A stretch of DNA of 64,000 nt, from contig JAUIJL010000002.1 in the NCBI GenBank assembly GCA_030431255.1, positions 372,001-436,000 of the forward strand, read 5' to 3'. Below are positions 42,702 to 52,791 of the stretch, one piece after another. Below the pieces are notes generated by a model, which had not been told where the DNA came from, searched no databases, and was given only the letters and a program-made list of their open reading frames with translations. The first letter of the stretch is position 1, and the number at the start of each line of letters is the position of its first letter. The DNA is from Thermoanaerobaculia bacterium. GTDB lineage: Bacteria; Acidobacteriota; Thermoanaerobaculia; Multivoradales; J023. The position numbers and the translations under genes were made by a program.

Positions 42702-44912
42702 CTATTCCGGACTCTCCAAAACCGACGTTAGACTCTCCCCGACCAGCCGTAATCGCCCGTCCATGTAGGCCTCGAGCTCCGGGTCGTCGAACGCCGGCGC
42801 CGGACCTCCCAGATGTTTGGCGAGGAATTGATCCATCAAAAAGAACAGGGCGGATCGCATGTGGGGGGTCTCGAAGCCGTGACCGGCTTCGTCGTCGATC
42901 AACAAGGTGACGTCACGGCCCGCGTCGGCGAGCAACGAGGCATAGTGTTTGACGTCGGTGACGTCGATTTTGACGTCCTGCCCCCCCGCCATGACTAACA
43001 ACGGCAGGGCGGTTTGTTGGACGTTCGCTTCGGGCGCCTTTGCCCGCTCCTCCGCCACCTCGCGGGCATCGTCGAGATCGACGAAGAGGGGTCGGGCCCA
43101 ATCCTTGAAGGCGACGCCGTTGCGTTGGGTGATCTGCGGATCCATATCCCGGAAGGATCGCACCAAGTCAATCGGCGCGGCGGTCGCCACCGCGGCCACG
43201 TATTCCCCGGGATGATGGACCGAGGCTCCGAGGGCCGCATAGCCGCCGTAGGAATGGCCGGTGATCGCTCGGCGCTCAGGATCGCCCCAGCCCCGCGAGG
43301 CGAGAAATTCCAAACCGTCGAGAATGTCTTCCTGCACCGCTCCCCGGCTCAGATGGCCTTTGGCAGCCACCATATACTGCCGACCGTAACCGCTCGAGCC
43401 GCGGAAGTTGGGCTGGAAGACCACATAACCCCGCGACACCAAGAGCTGGGCCTTGGAGCTGAACCCGTAGCGCTCCCGATTCCAAGGGCCGCCGTGGATG
43501 TGTGCCACCACCGGCGCGCGGCTCACATCCAGGTGCTCGGGCAGCCAGACGTAGGCGTGGATCCGCATGCCGTCTCGGGCGGTGTAGGTGATCGGTCGAG
43601 CATCCACCAACAGGGCTTCCGGCACGCGCTCGACGGATTCCCGCTCCTCGCTGAGGAGCTTCCGGAAGACGCCGGTGATCGGATCATAGGTATGGAATCT
43701 CGTATGGTGAAGCCGCGCGCGGTTCTCTTCTACGATCCACAGCGATCCGAGATCCCTCGCTTGCAGGTTGACGCTCGCGCCGTCAAAGCGGTCACGCACG
43801 CGCCGGGCGTGGCGCTCGCTCTCCGCGTCGAGCCCGAACCACCTTCGGCGATCCGTGTCGTAGCTCACCCACCGGGGAGCTCCGCCACGGTCGAGCAGCA
43901 CCTGTCCCAAATCCGCGATCCCTTCCGGGTCCTCGTGCTCGACGATCGACGAATCCGCGCCCGGCCCCCCATCGCTTCGCCTCCCATCATCCAACCCTCC
44001 TTCTCCCAATGGCACAGAAACCAGCCGCCGGCGATCCCCACCGTGGTACGTCCGAATCCACAGCCGACCGGCCTCCGCATCCTCGGCGACCAGCCCACAG
44101 GGATCGAGAATCGGGCACCGGTAGATCTCTCTTTTCGTGGTTCCTCTTGCCGGCTCCGCACCATCCAGGGCGAAGATCACCTGCTCGATGTGCTCGCTGG
44201 TCCTCTCGGAATCGGAACGCACCGTTTCTTTGAGGTAACGCACATTCCCCGAGCCATCGGTGAGCCACGAAGAGAGAGACCCACGGCTGCTGATGACCGT
44301 TTCCACTAGGCCCGAGTCGTCGATGCGCAGCAGCTGATGTGGCTCCGCCTCACCGTCTGTCGAGCGAAGGCCTTCGTCCAACACCAGGAAATGTCTCGGC
44401 AGGCTGGGGTCGACCCCGGCCCACCTCTGGTGTCGCTCGGGGTCGAATTTAAAGATCCACGACGGACGCCCGCCATCCACCGAGATCCGCCCTAAGCTCT
44501 TGTCCGTCTCCAGGAAAAGCTCCCGGCCATCGGTCGACCAATGCACAGAGCTCAGGCTCCGAGAGGTGGTCAAGCGCCGCTTGTCACCGGTCCGGAGGTC
44601 CTGAAGCCACAGGCTGAGCCCCTCAGCCGCTTCTTCTTGCTCGCGCAATAAAAAGGCAATTCGTGAACCCGTGGGATCGAGCTCTACTTGATGGACCCTC
44701 GGTTTGATTTGGATCTCATCCAAAGTCAGCGGACGATGGGATTGGGTCGCGTTATCCGCCGCTGTGCCGGCTGCGACCTGGATCCCTAGGACCCACATCG
44801 ACAGGAGGAACAGACTCCACACCATGAGGCTTGGAACGGCCCTTCTTGGAACCGCGCCCGGACTCACCCGTGGAGCCATGGTCGTGACACTCACCGTCCC
44901 ATGACGATTCAT
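42702..44912 (-). CDS. S9-family prolyl oligopeptidase-like peptidase
   Basis: About 736 residues from ATG 44912, which overlaps the permease stop by ATGA. Signal or anchor helix VPSLMVWSLFLLSMWVLGIQ, then a beta-propeller (LTLDEIQIKPRVHQVELDPT onward). The C-terminal alpha/beta-hydrolase carries the catalytic serine in TGHSYGGYAAL, aspartate in GGQDVKID and histidine in DEAGHGF. It hydrolyses peptides, probably in the periplasm. Last gene of the GntR/ABC operon, suggesting joint envelope or peptide response. Confidence 0.85.
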   Translation of the reverse strand: MNRHGTVSVTTMAPRVSPGAVPRRAVPSLMVWSLFLLSMWVLGIQVAAGTAADNATQSHRPLTLDEIQIKPRVHQVELDPTGSRIAFLLREQEEAAEGLSLWLQDLRTGDKRRLTTSRSLSSVHWSTDGRELFLETDKSLGRISVDGGRPSWIFKFDPERHQRWAGVDPSLPRHFLVLDEGLRSTDGEAEPHQLLRIDDSGLVETVISSRGSLSSWLTDGSGNVRYLKETVRSDSERTSEHIEQVIFALDGAEPARGTTKREIYRCPILDPCGLVAEDAEAGRLWIRTYHGGDRRRLVSVPLGEGGLDDGRRSDGGPGADSSIVEHEDPEGIADLGQVLLDRGGAPRWVSYDTDRRRWFGLDAESERHARRVRDRFDGASVNLQARDLGSLWIVEENRARLHHTRFHTYDPITGVFRKLLSEERESVERVPEALLVDARPITYTARDGMRIHAYVWLPEHLDVSRAPVVAHIHGGPWNRERYGFSSKAQLLVSRGYVVFQPNFRGSSGYGRQYMVAAKGHLSRGAVQEDILDGLEFLASRGWGDPERRAITGHSYGGYAALGASVHHPGEYVAAVATAAPIDLVRSFRDMDPQITQRNGVAFKDWARPLFVDLDDAREVAEERAKAPEANVQQTALPLLVMAGGQDVKIDVTDVKHYASLLADAGRDVTLLIDDEAGHGFETPHMRSALFFLMDQFLAKHLGGPAPAFDDPELEAYMDGRLRLVGESLTSVLESPE

Positions 44913-46864
44913 TTCGGCTCCCACGCTCCGGTGTCCAAGACACCGGTGACCGCCCAGGCGCCGATTCCAATCCGCCGGCTCTCGGTTTCGGCGGCTGTGG
45001 GCAAGGCGCGGGGCTTCCTGGGTGAAAGGATGAAGAAGGTCATCAAACCCGGAAGACCCGACAACAACACACCGAGGGTCCACGCCCACAGACCTCGACC
45101 CACCAAGCCGCGGCGTCGGCCGAGCAGAAAAGCGGCGAGAGCACCGAGCAGGCTCAAACCCAACGCCGCGGCCCACACCTTGGACGGCAGCGGCTCCAGC
45201 CTCGGCTCCACGGCCACTGCTCCGTGTCGATAAGGACCGATGGCCGCCCACAGCCAATCGTGAGCGGTTTGCATCAGCGGCGAGTAAACGAAGACCTGAT
45301 GCCGCAGGAGCGCCGGTTGACCTTGGCTCAGGGCAACCCGCCCGAGGATTTCCACGCCGCCGTCCAAAGTCAGCTCCGCCATCACCTGCTCCGCCGGTAG
45401 GAATCCCCGGGAGCTTTGGGAGCCGAACGCAAAGGAAAAGAGAAAGCCGTCGAGCAGCTCCGCCACCTGAATACCGGATAAATTGCGGATATCACCGGGC
45501 AGCTCCACGTACGCCAAGGGCTTCACCTCGCCGAGCCGCCGACGCCATTCCCGGGCATCGAAGAGGTATAGGCCTTTGTCCGACATCAGGCTGACCACGG
45601 AGCCGTGCACACGGGGTGCGGTGGCGGGCGACTGATCCTCCGGCAGCTCGAATCGCTTGTGGATACGCTGCCGTCGACCCTCGAGCTCATAAACGCTGCG
45701 GGAGGTCAGCAGATACTTCTCACCCACCACGCTCGGCACCTCGGGGAATCGTTGGGAGCTGTCGTCGACTTGCTCGGAGGTCAACAGGCCTCGCTCCCCC
45801 ATCCAGCCCACGGGAGCGCCGGAGCGCAGATCGCGCCCAAAGAGCAGCAGCCGATCGTGGCTCACGGCCCATGCCACCTCATGCTCCGGGTCGGCCAACG
45901 CCGCTGAGCGGTCCAAGTGCAAGAGCTGCCCGCGGGTGACGGGTTTTCGCCACACCCGGCTGATCTCGAACCGTTCCGCCAGCTCGATCTGCTTCGCCAG
46001 CTCCGCGCCCCGCGGATGGTCGATCCGCTCCAAGCCGTGGGTCAGCGCGTCCTCGGTGTTGCGATAGCCCAAATACTCCACCGTTTGGGGCGGGAAGTAG
46101 TCGTTCCAAGTATGGACGGCAAAGGACTGCACACCGTGTTCCTCGAAGGCGATCCAGCTGGACCACACCAAATTTCCACCGATGAAGAGCATCCACAACA
46201 ACGCGTACTGCATGGGCAAGGCGCTGGCGACCACCGCAAGGGGACGGTTCAGGGGTTTCTTCAAATCCGGTTTGAAGCAAGTCACCGCCACGAATCCCAA
46301 CCACAGAGTGACCAAAGCCAGGATCACGAAGACCCAATCCCCCACGAGCTCCCTGGAAAGGAAGAAAACAGCTACGCACCCGATCAAGGCCGCGGTCCGG
46401 CTCGGATGCAACATCACAATGGAGCCCAGGAGGTAGAAGACCAGGCTCAGGCCGAGCACGAAAGGCGCGGTGGCATAGAAACGGGCATCGACCCATTCCG
46501 GTCTAAACAAATCCGCATAGGCGGTGATCGCGGTCAGGGGAAGGGCCGCGATCACCACCAACCAGGTCGCCGCGGCCCCCGCCAAGGCCCCGAAAATCTG
46601 GGACGACGCCATGGGACGATGCACCAGGAACGTCCATCGCCCCGCTTTTTTATAGGTGCCCCATTGGTACAACCCGAAAATCAGCCCCAAGCCACCGTAG
46701 GCCACCAATCCCAATGCCAGCTTGGCGACGGAATTGATGAATAAGTCGCCGAAGGAAATTACCCCTCGCAGCACCACGAGGTGTAGAACCGCCGCTATCG
46801 ATCCGAACATCCGAAACCGGAGCAGCTCGGCCCGATACATTTGCCACATTGAGATCATGTCCAT
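44909..46864 (-). CDS. ABC transporter permease with large external domain
   Basis: A 651-residue protein with about six N-terminal membrane helices (ALGLVAYGGLGLIFGLYQW, TWLVVIAALPLTAITAY and others). A large soluble domain with propeller-like strands (about 240-580) follows, and one or two helices lie near 595-630 (LGLSLLGALAAFLLG, GVLLSGLPGLMTFFIL). It follows the ATPase gene by 11 bases. Likely the membrane part of a YtrBCD-type exporter; the fused domain is unusual. Confidence 0.72.
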   Translation of the reverse strand: MDMISMWQMYRAELLRFRMFGSIAAVLHLVVLRGVISFGDLFINSVAKLALGLVAYGGLGLIFGLYQWGTYKKAGRWTFLVHRPMASSQIFGALAGAAATWLVVIAALPLTAITAYADLFRPEWVDARFYATAPFVLGLSLVFYLLGSIVMLHPSRTAALIGCVAVFFLSRELVGDWVFVILALVTLWLGFVAVTCFKPDLKKPLNRPLAVVASALPMQYALLWMLFIGGNLVWSSWIAFEEHGVQSFAVHTWNDYFPPQTVEYLGYRNTEDALTHGLERIDHPRGAELAKQIELAERFEISRVWRKPVTRGQLLHLDRSAALADPEHEVAWAVSHDRLLLFGRDLRSGAPVGWMGERGLLTSEQVDDSSQRFPEVPSVVGEKYLLTSRSVYELEGRRQRIHKRFELPEDQSPATAPRVHGSVVSLMSDKGLYLFDAREWRRRLGEVKPLAYVELPGDIRNLSGIQVAELLDGFLFSFAFGSQSSRGFLPAEQVMAELTLDGGVEILGRVALSQGQPALLRHQVFVYSPLMQTAHDWLWAAIGPYRHGAVAVEPRLEPLPSKVWAAALGLSLLGALAAFLLGRRRGLVGRGLWAWTLGVLLSGLPGLMTFFILSPRKPRALPTAAETESRRIGIGAWAVTGVLDTGAWEPK

Positions 46865-46875
46865 GCTGCGATTCC

Positions 46876-47784
46876 TCAGTGGATTTCCAGGCGGGTGCCG
46901 TGGTGGTTGCGGTTCAAATAGGCATTGACCGCGCGATCGAAACCGATCGGCGCTCGCTGCACGGAACGGGCCCCAAAGGACTCCAAGACTTCCTGGAATC
47001 GCTCGTCTTGGTCCAAAACCACCACCTGGGTCAGGTCGTCGACCTCACGGGTTTGCAACAGACCCGGGATGCGATCGAGCGGCAACCCGCCGTCGAGCTC
47101 CAAAAGCCAGCAGCTGACCCGCTCGCAAAAGGACTCCAGGGACGAAAAGCTCGCCAGCCGTCCCCGTTCCAAAATCACCAGCGACTCCGCCACGCGCTCG
47201 ATCTCGTCCATCTGATGGGAGCAATACACAATGGTGCACTCATCGTGGTCGGCTGCGAAGAGCAGGGACTCCAGGAAAACCTGCTTGGCGACCACATCCA
47301 GGCCGAGGGTCGGCTCGTCGAGAATCAAAAGCTCCGGGCTTTGGGCCATGGCCATGGCCAGGTTAAGCCCCGCCCGCTCGCCCCGCGAAAGCTGGCCCAC
47401 CTTCTGCTCCGAGAGCACGTTGAAATGGCGAATGACCTCGCGAAACGCCCCCTCGTCCCAGCTTTTGTATTGGGCGCGCTGCATGTCCACCAGCTGCTCC
47501 ACGGTCATCCACACCGGCAAGGTGTGCTCCTCGTTCACCCACCCGATCTTCCCGCGCGTTTTCGGGCTCAGGGTTTGGCTATCGGTGCCCAATACCCGGC
47601 TCCATCCCACCGTCGGGCTGGAGATACCGAGCAAAATACGAAATAAGGTCGATTTCCCAGCGCCGTTGCTACCCACCAGGGCATGCACACCGCCCCGGGG
47701 CAGGTGCAATGAAAGGTTGCTCAAAGCGGCTTTGCGTCCGTAGACCTTATAAAGCCCGTCGGTTTCGATCACGTAATCCGACAT
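46876..47784 (-). CDS. ABC transporter ATP-binding protein
   Basis: About 302 residues from ATG 47784 (MSDYVIETDGLYKVYG) with AAGGACGG upstream. Walker A is GSNGAGKST, Q-loop near GWVNEEHT, signature QLSRGERAGL, Walker B ELLILDEPTLGLD, and switch His in CSHQMDEI. Powers the permease downstream and sits between it and the GntR regulator. Cargo not deduced. Confidence 0.92.
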   Translation of the reverse strand: MSDYVIETDGLYKVYGRKAALSNLSLHLPRGGVHALVGSNGAGKSTLFRILLGISSPTVGWSRVLGTDSQTLSPKTRGKIGWVNEEHTLPVWMTVEQLVDMQRAQYKSWDEGAFREVIRHFNVLSEQKVGQLSRGERAGLNLAMAMAQSPELLILDEPTLGLDVVAKQVFLESLLFAADHDECTIVYCSHQMDEIERVAESLVILERGRLASFSSLESFCERVSCWLLELDGGLPLDRIPGLLQTREVDDLTQVVVLDQDERFQEVLESFGARSVQRAPIGFDRAVNAYLNRNHHGTRLEIH

Positions 47785-47821
47785 GATGTCCGTCCTTCTA
47801 TGCTCTTGCCCGAGATCTCCA

Positions 47822-48235
47822 CTACCGGCTCTCACCGGATCCGCGGGTCCCGTCGTGTTGACTCTTGACCGGCTCCAGCTCCACCGACACGCGGTCGAGA
47901 ATCTCCTCGGTATCAAATCCCAGGGAGACCACCGCGCTGACGAAATGCTGAAGCGCCTCCTGTAGCCGACGCTCTCGCTCGGCGTCGCTCAGCCGCTGCC
48001 GTGGCTCGCACACGAAGACCCCGATGCGCTTTCGGGTTTCGATCAAACCTTCGGAAGTCAGCTCAGCGTAGGCCTTGGCCACGGTGTTGGGATTGACCAT
48101 CAGCTGCATGGCCAGTCCCCGCACACTCGGCAGCTTGGTATTGGGCTCCAGCTCACCGGTGGCGATCTTCATCCGCAATCCGTCCACGATCTGGCGAAAA
48201 ATCGGCCGAGGATCGCCGGTTACGATTTGAATCAT
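47822..48235 (-). CDS. GntR-family regulator, YtrA type
   Basis: About 138 residues starting ATG 48235 (an adjacent TTG is less likely). The N-terminal winged HTH reads PIFRQIVDGLRMKIATGELE, KLPSVRGLAMQLMVNPNTVA and YAELTSEGLIETRKRIGVFV. The short helical C-terminus is typical of YtrA-type repressors that control an adjacent ABC operon. It is first in the operon and probably binds the 9-bp palindrome at 48308-48328. Confidence 0.9.
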   Translation of the reverse strand: MIQIVTGDPRPIFRQIVDGLRMKIATGELEPNTKLPSVRGLAMQLMVNPNTVAKAYAELTSEGLIETRKRIGVFVCEPRQRLSDAERERRLQEALQHFVSAVVSLGFDTEEILDRVSVELEPVKSQHDGTRGSGESR

Positions 48236-48307
48236 CAAAAGGCCCTTCGTATATCGATCAACATGCCTCGGAGCCGGCCGACGGTATCGTCATCGGCTCA
48301 CCGCATC

Positions 48308-48328
48308 TGTACTACGTGACGTAGTACA
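48308..48328. promoter_or_regulatory. Probable operator of the GntR/ABC operon
   Basis: TGTACTACG, TGA, CGTAGTACA: perfect 9-bp arms separated by three bases. On the minus strand the first six bases of the site (TGTACT, 48323-48328) are the -10 of the operon promoter, so repressor binding would exclude polymerase. Confidence 0.78.
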
Positions 48329-48351
48329 AGGCATACAGACGGATTTGTCAA
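48323..48351 (-). promoter_or_regulatory. Promoter of the GntR/ABC operon
   Basis: Minus strand: perfect -35 TTGACA (48346-48351), 17-base spacer, -10 TGTACT (48323-48328). The -10 lies inside the palindromic operator. Confidence 0.7.
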
Positions 48352-48527
48352 GCACGGGCTCGACTAAAAATTGACTACCGGGGCCACAGAAGACACCTTT
48401 TTGGAGCTTCCCGCAGACAGGAATGCAAATCTAGGCATCTCAGAACCGGCAAAGGGAGCACTGGCGAAAGGAACTAGATTACGATCGAGCCGACAAATAT
48501 CCGCGACGTGTAGACTCTCGTTTTCGA

Positions 48528-51500
48528 GTGGGGGCTGAAGCCGTGACCTGGAAACCTAAAGACGTAATCGAGCTGCTTGAGCTTTTGTTCCAGTCCCTTG
48601 TCGGCAGCTGGATGCCCTTTTGGTTGCAGATCACCATTAAGGCAATTTTCGCCGTCTTGCTGGGAACTTGGTTCCTTCTGCAAGCTGTGGGCGGAATTCG
48701 AAAACTCCTGATCGAGCAAATTCGACCGATTTGGTACTCCGAATCTGAAAAGACACGAGCCGAGCTAAGAAGGCGTTTCGCCCGGTTCGTCGTTTCGGAG
48801 CTGAATCGAATCAGCCGACTAGAAGCCCTGGAGGCAGAGCAGCCAAATGAGGGAAGTGCCCTTGACAAACCGGTTTCTAGATTCGCTGAGCTAGAAGCAG
48901 AGGTTGAAACGCACGGTCGCCGGAACAGCTTTTGGTTTCCTCATCCTCTAGACAGGATTTTCGCTCAGAACCACCCATCTGATCTCCGTCGCGAGAAGTC
49001 CCTGTCACGAGCCCTCCAAAAAACAAAAGAACGACGCATCCTATTAGAAGGAGATCCCGGATCCGGAAAAAGCGTGACGCTTCGCTACCTGGCTTTGAAG
49101 CTGGCCCGGAAAGCTGAAAAAGGAAAAAACAGCGACACCATCGTACCCATCTACGTCGATCTTAAGCGGCTGAAGAGACAGCGTGGAGAGGCAATCGACA
49201 GGGCTCTCATTGAGAGATTCGTCAAAGAGACGCTGAAACGCATCAATGCCGGCGCCGTTGATGACTTTTTGGAGAGTGAGTTCAGCAAAGGCCTCGAGAG
49301 AGGGAGCTGGCTCTTTCTCTTCGACTCCTTCGATGAAATCCCCGAAGTTTTGACCTCGATCGAAGCGGATGAGGCTATCCGCAAATACTCCGAGGCAATC
49401 GATGATTTCCTGTCCGGCATGAACCAATGCCGAGGCATCGTAGCGTCGCGCCGGTTCAGAGGCCCTAAACACCTAGATTGGCCACGATTTCGTATCCTCC
49501 CCTTAAAACAAAAGCGAATCGTCCACATGATTCGTCAATTCGGGCTTTCCAAGGATGCGGAAAACGGTCTGCGAAGCTCCCTAGCCACAGCTCCAGACGA
49601 CATTCGTGCCATGGTGGCGAACCCCCTGTTTTTGAGCATCATTTGCCGACAAGCCCGAGACCGCCAACCGTTTCCCACGAACGGCTACGGAGTCATGGAT
49701 AGCTACCTCAAAAATCGTTTGGAACGCGACTCGGAACGACTACGGGCACGCTACGGGCTTAGGCCCGAAGCATTAGAAAAGGCCGCGCGAAAAATCGCGT
49801 TTGCCATGTCGTCCACTGACGGGCTTGGGTTGAGCCCCGAGAAGCCCTCCCTGTTGGATGCGATAAAGAACGCCGGGCTCGGGGGCTCGACTCGCTTTCT
49901 GGAAAAGTCCATAGGTGCACTAGAGCTGATTCACCTGGCTCGACTAGATCCACATATCTCGAAAGAGCAAGGCCCTTCGACTTTTGCGTTCGCCCATCGA
50001 CGATTTCAAGAGTACTTCGCAACCGGATATTTGTTGGAAGACACGGGACGAGTCCCACCGAAAGATCTCCTGACTAATGGCCTCTGGCGTGAAACCTCGG
50101 TGGTTCTCTTTCAGACCCGCCCAATCGCGACCTTAGAGCCCTTGCTGAAAGAAGCGGGGGCTTCCATAGCCGACGCTTGTTTATCCCTGGGGTTAGATCC
50201 AGCCGACCAGCTATCCGAAGCCGAAGAGGGCTGGGACCGTAAAAGACTGCTCGCAGAAGGCAAACTAAAACACGACTTTCGTTGGCCAAAAGGATTCCTT
50301 CACTTGGCGTCTCTTCTGCAGGACGGATTTAGAGGACGCCGAAAAGATCTACCCGCCGAGGTCAGCAGCCAAACAGCTCGGATTCTGGGGCAAGCCATTC
50401 GCGAAGGAACAGAGGTGGATCGAAAATGGGCTTTGGAAGTCAGCGGGTTGTTGCCGACGACCGTCGCCCGGTCGATGTTGGAATGGGTCTTCAACGATGC
50501 TAGTGATCGCCTGAAAAAGGTGGCGTTTCGCCAGACCCACTATTTCGGGCAAATCCCACCTGATTTCCTGGTTCCCATGAGGATGCTACTCATCAAGAGG
50601 GCGATCCTCGGCAAGCTAAAGGAGGAACGCTTTGCCTACCAATCGATCCTCGACTCCCAAGAAGAAGGAACACTCGCCCTGACGCTAAGGGTCCTTCTAT
50701 GGCTTCCTTTCATTTACACTTTGGCATTTGGGCTCTCGTCGATCTGGACGACGTGGTTATATTTTTCTGATCGGACAGGCACCGCCCCCGAGAAGCTTTT
50801 CGTTCTCGTCGTCATGCTGATAGCGGGTAGCCTTGCGCTGAGGGCTACCTTGTCGGGTCCATCGGGAAAAGATCGTTCAGAAATACTAGGGATTACGGGT
50901 TCAGTCGAAGTGGCAGGCATCGTCGGCCTATGGGTCGTGGGACTTTTCGTTGCATGTTTTCCAGCATTCAGCGCAGGCCTGCCTAGGGAGCCAAGATTGC
51001 TGTGGCCAGGCATAATAATCGCAGCCTTCGTCGGCTGCCTGGCTCAACTCCGAACCGGTATTCACCACCTTCCAGCAATGCTGCTGGGACCCGCCTATCC
51101 GACAAAGTACCTCATCATGGGTATGAAGCTGTACTGGAGAAAGTTGTTCTGGCCTTTTCTAAGGCTGAGTCTTGTCGCGCTTTTTCCTTTTATTGCAGTG
51201 GTCCTTGCTGGGAAAGTTATCGAGAACTTGGCTTTCTGGCTGATGGACCTGCTGGACGCGAGAAGAGCTGTCCACGGAGGTCTTGCAAAAATTGGAGCCT
51301 GGATCGAAAAATACCTAATAGGATTTGCATGGACCTGGCTGCTGGCGCTCGTTGCAATACTATTTATCTACACCGTTTTTCTCCGACTTAGAGATCGAAA
51401 AAGGGTAAGGGCTTTCCTCGAAAAAACGCCTTCAACCATCGAGCTTCTTGAAGCCTTTGCTGAGCTCTCGAGCTATGGCCGCAAGGAGCTCATAAGAAAT

Positions 51501-51821
51501 GGAATGGCTGCCCTGGCTCCAAACGGTGAATGGGCAGACGTATTTTCTGACCTTCAACTTGCTCGCGACTACGAATCGCTTCGGAACGCCCACCACAACC
51601 TCGATAGCCCTTTCAGCTTTCAGGCATGGTGGCAGATTGCAAACCCTCATCTCGTACCGAAGCCTCCTGAGGTCAATGAGAAGGTACCCCCTCCCTTTCG
51701 CTCGGAGACCTTTGCGCAGTGGTACAAGGTAAAAGGCGGCTCAAAATTCTTCCGCTATTGGACACCGGAAGAGCTCGATCTACTAGCTGAGTGGCAGGAA
51801 CGGATCGAGCTCCGGTCGTGA
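48528..51821 (+). CDS. Membrane-embedded NACHT-type NTPase
   Basis: A 1097-residue protein. A membrane helix at about 31-57 (QITIKAIFAVLLGTWFLLQA), a charged helical linker, then a NACHT NTPase: Walker A EGDPGSGKS (residues 175-182), Walker B LFLFDSFDEIPE near 261-272, SRR sensor near 310, and the helical arm FAHRRFQEYFATGYLL near 487. About six membrane helices follow from 724 to 955, ending with a charged soluble tail. The gene has clearly lower GC and different codon use from its neighbours, suggesting transfer. Bacterial NACHT proteins often act in antiphage defence; that role here is inference. GTG start; GTG 48543 is an alternative. Confidence 0.8.
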   Translation: MGAEAVTWKPKDVIELLELLFQSLVGSWMPFWLQITIKAIFAVLLGTWFLLQAVGGIRKLLIEQIRPIWYSESEKTRAELRRRFARFVVSELNRISRLEALEAEQPNEGSALDKPVSRFAELEAEVETHGRRNSFWFPHPLDRIFAQNHPSDLRREKSLSRALQKTKERRILLEGDPGSGKSVTLRYLALKLARKAEKGKNSDTIVPIYVDLKRLKRQRGEAIDRALIERFVKETLKRINAGAVDDFLESEFSKGLERGSWLFLFDSFDEIPEVLTSIEADEAIRKYSEAIDDFLSGMNQCRGIVASRRFRGPKHLDWPRFRILPLKQKRIVHMIRQFGLSKDAENGLRSSLATAPDDIRAMVANPLFLSIICRQARDRQPFPTNGYGVMDSYLKNRLERDSERLRARYGLRPEALEKAARKIAFAMSSTDGLGLSPEKPSLLDAIKNAGLGGSTRFLEKSIGALELIHLARLDPHISKEQGPSTFAFAHRRFQEYFATGYLLEDTGRVPPKDLLTNGLWRETSVVLFQTRPIATLEPLLKEAGASIADACLSLGLDPADQLSEAEEGWDRKRLLAEGKLKHDFRWPKGFLHLASLLQDGFRGRRKDLPAEVSSQTARILGQAIREGTEVDRKWALEVSGLLPTTVARSMLEWVFNDASDRLKKVAFRQTHYFGQIPPDFLVPMRMLLIKRAILGKLKEERFAYQSILDSQEEGTLALTLRVLLWLPFIYTLAFGLSSIWTTWLYFSDRTGTAPEKLFVLVVMLIAGSLALRATLSGPSGKDRSEILGITGSVEVAGIVGLWVVGLFVACFPAFSAGLPREPRLLWPGIIIAAFVGCLAQLRTGIHHLPAMLLGPAYPTKYLIMGMKLYWRKLFWPFLRLSLVALFPFIAVVLAGKVIENLAFWLMDLLDARRAVHGGLAKIGAWIEKYLIGFAWTWLLALVAILFIYTVFLRLRDRKRVRAFLEKTPSTIELLEAFAELSSYGRKELIRNGMAALAPNGEWADVFSDLQLARDYESLRNAHHNLDSPFSFQAWWQIANPHLVPKPPEVNEKVPPPFRSETFAQWYKVKGGSKFFRYWTPEELDLLAEWQERIELRS

Positions 51822-51883
51822 GTCATCCCGAACCGGAGCCCAATGCCCCACCACTAACCCAATTCAGATGAAAGCGGCGCAAT

Positions 51884-52615
51884 TCAAAAGCAAGTGCAGG
51901 TGTTGAATCCGAAGATTTCCTCTTCGATACAGTTGCCCTCGAAGGTTGAGGTGATACCCATGAACCGGCAAGACCAAACACAATCAGGTCCGCCACAACC
52001 GCCGATGGCGAAGGTGTCGCAATCGTCGAATACATCGTAGTTACAGTCACCGGGCAGGGTGTTCTTGGCAATGGTCACTTTGTGTGGCTTGATCCGGGAG
52101 GGAGCGGCGTGGAGGTTCACTCCCATGGCGATGCCGGACGGCAGCGTTGTAAAGGCTCTGAGGATCGTGTCACCACAGATCGCGCTTTCGGCCTTGGCGA
52201 GAATCTGCCAGAACGAAACAGCCGACTTGCTTTCACCCCTCTTCAGGGCTTGGGCTCGACCGGTGGCCGGCCGAAAGAGCCAATTGTCAAGCTCATCGAA
52301 ATCGATTAGATCAAGCTCCGGCCGAGCTCGTTCGAAGTCATCACGGCTGGTGAAGGCCAAACTAACTCGATAAGTATCCCCTTCGGGATCCACTAGATTC
52401 TTGGACAGATCCACTCGAATCTCTCCACCTGTCTTGACGGTGATGTCGCCGCCCGACATTGCGGTCTTTACCGAGAAGGCTGTAGACGGCCGGCTATCAA
52501 TTTCCTTTGCTGCGCCGGAGGGGACCAGAGCCATGGAAACCGTGGTCCAAACCAAAAAGGCGGACAGTACTTGTATCCTGCTTTGCGCGGAACAAATCAA
52601 AGACGCGATATTCAC
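51884..52615 (-). CDS. Cysteine-rich secreted protein A
   Basis: The start GTG at 52615 has AGGAG 8 bases upstream and is followed by a signal region (IQVLSAFLVWTTVSMALVPS). The 244-residue protein has a beta-rich middle (GGEIRVDLSKNLVDPEGDTY) and a conserved core SAICGDTILRAFTTLPSG. The C-terminal cluster contains FDDCDTFAIGGCGGPDCVWS and ends FGFNTCTCF with about eight cysteines. It is about half identical to the next gene, so they are tandem duplicates. No family recognised. Confidence 0.7.
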   Translation of the reverse strand: MNIASLICSAQSRIQVLSAFLVWTTVSMALVPSGAAKEIDSRPSTAFSVKTAMSGGDITVKTGGEIRVDLSKNLVDPEGDTYRVSLAFTSRDDFERARPELDLIDFDELDNWLFRPATGRAQALKRGESKSAVSFWQILAKAESAICGDTILRAFTTLPSGIAMGVNLHAAPSRIKPHKVTIAKNTLPGDCNYDVFDDCDTFAIGGCGGPDCVWSCRFMGITSTFEGNCIEEEIFGFNTCTCF

Positions 52616-52791
52616 GTTGACAACTCCTGTAAATCTGGTTTGAAGAGCTTTCACGAGTAGCAAAGCGCAGCACTCGGGCTGCACATTTCCCAGAACAGAG
52701 GCCAAAGCCTCCCCGGAACCGATCCGAGGAGACTCGGCGCCGAGCTCAGCCGCTCGACACGGGCAGTGGGCGCCCGTGTCGAACCGACGTC

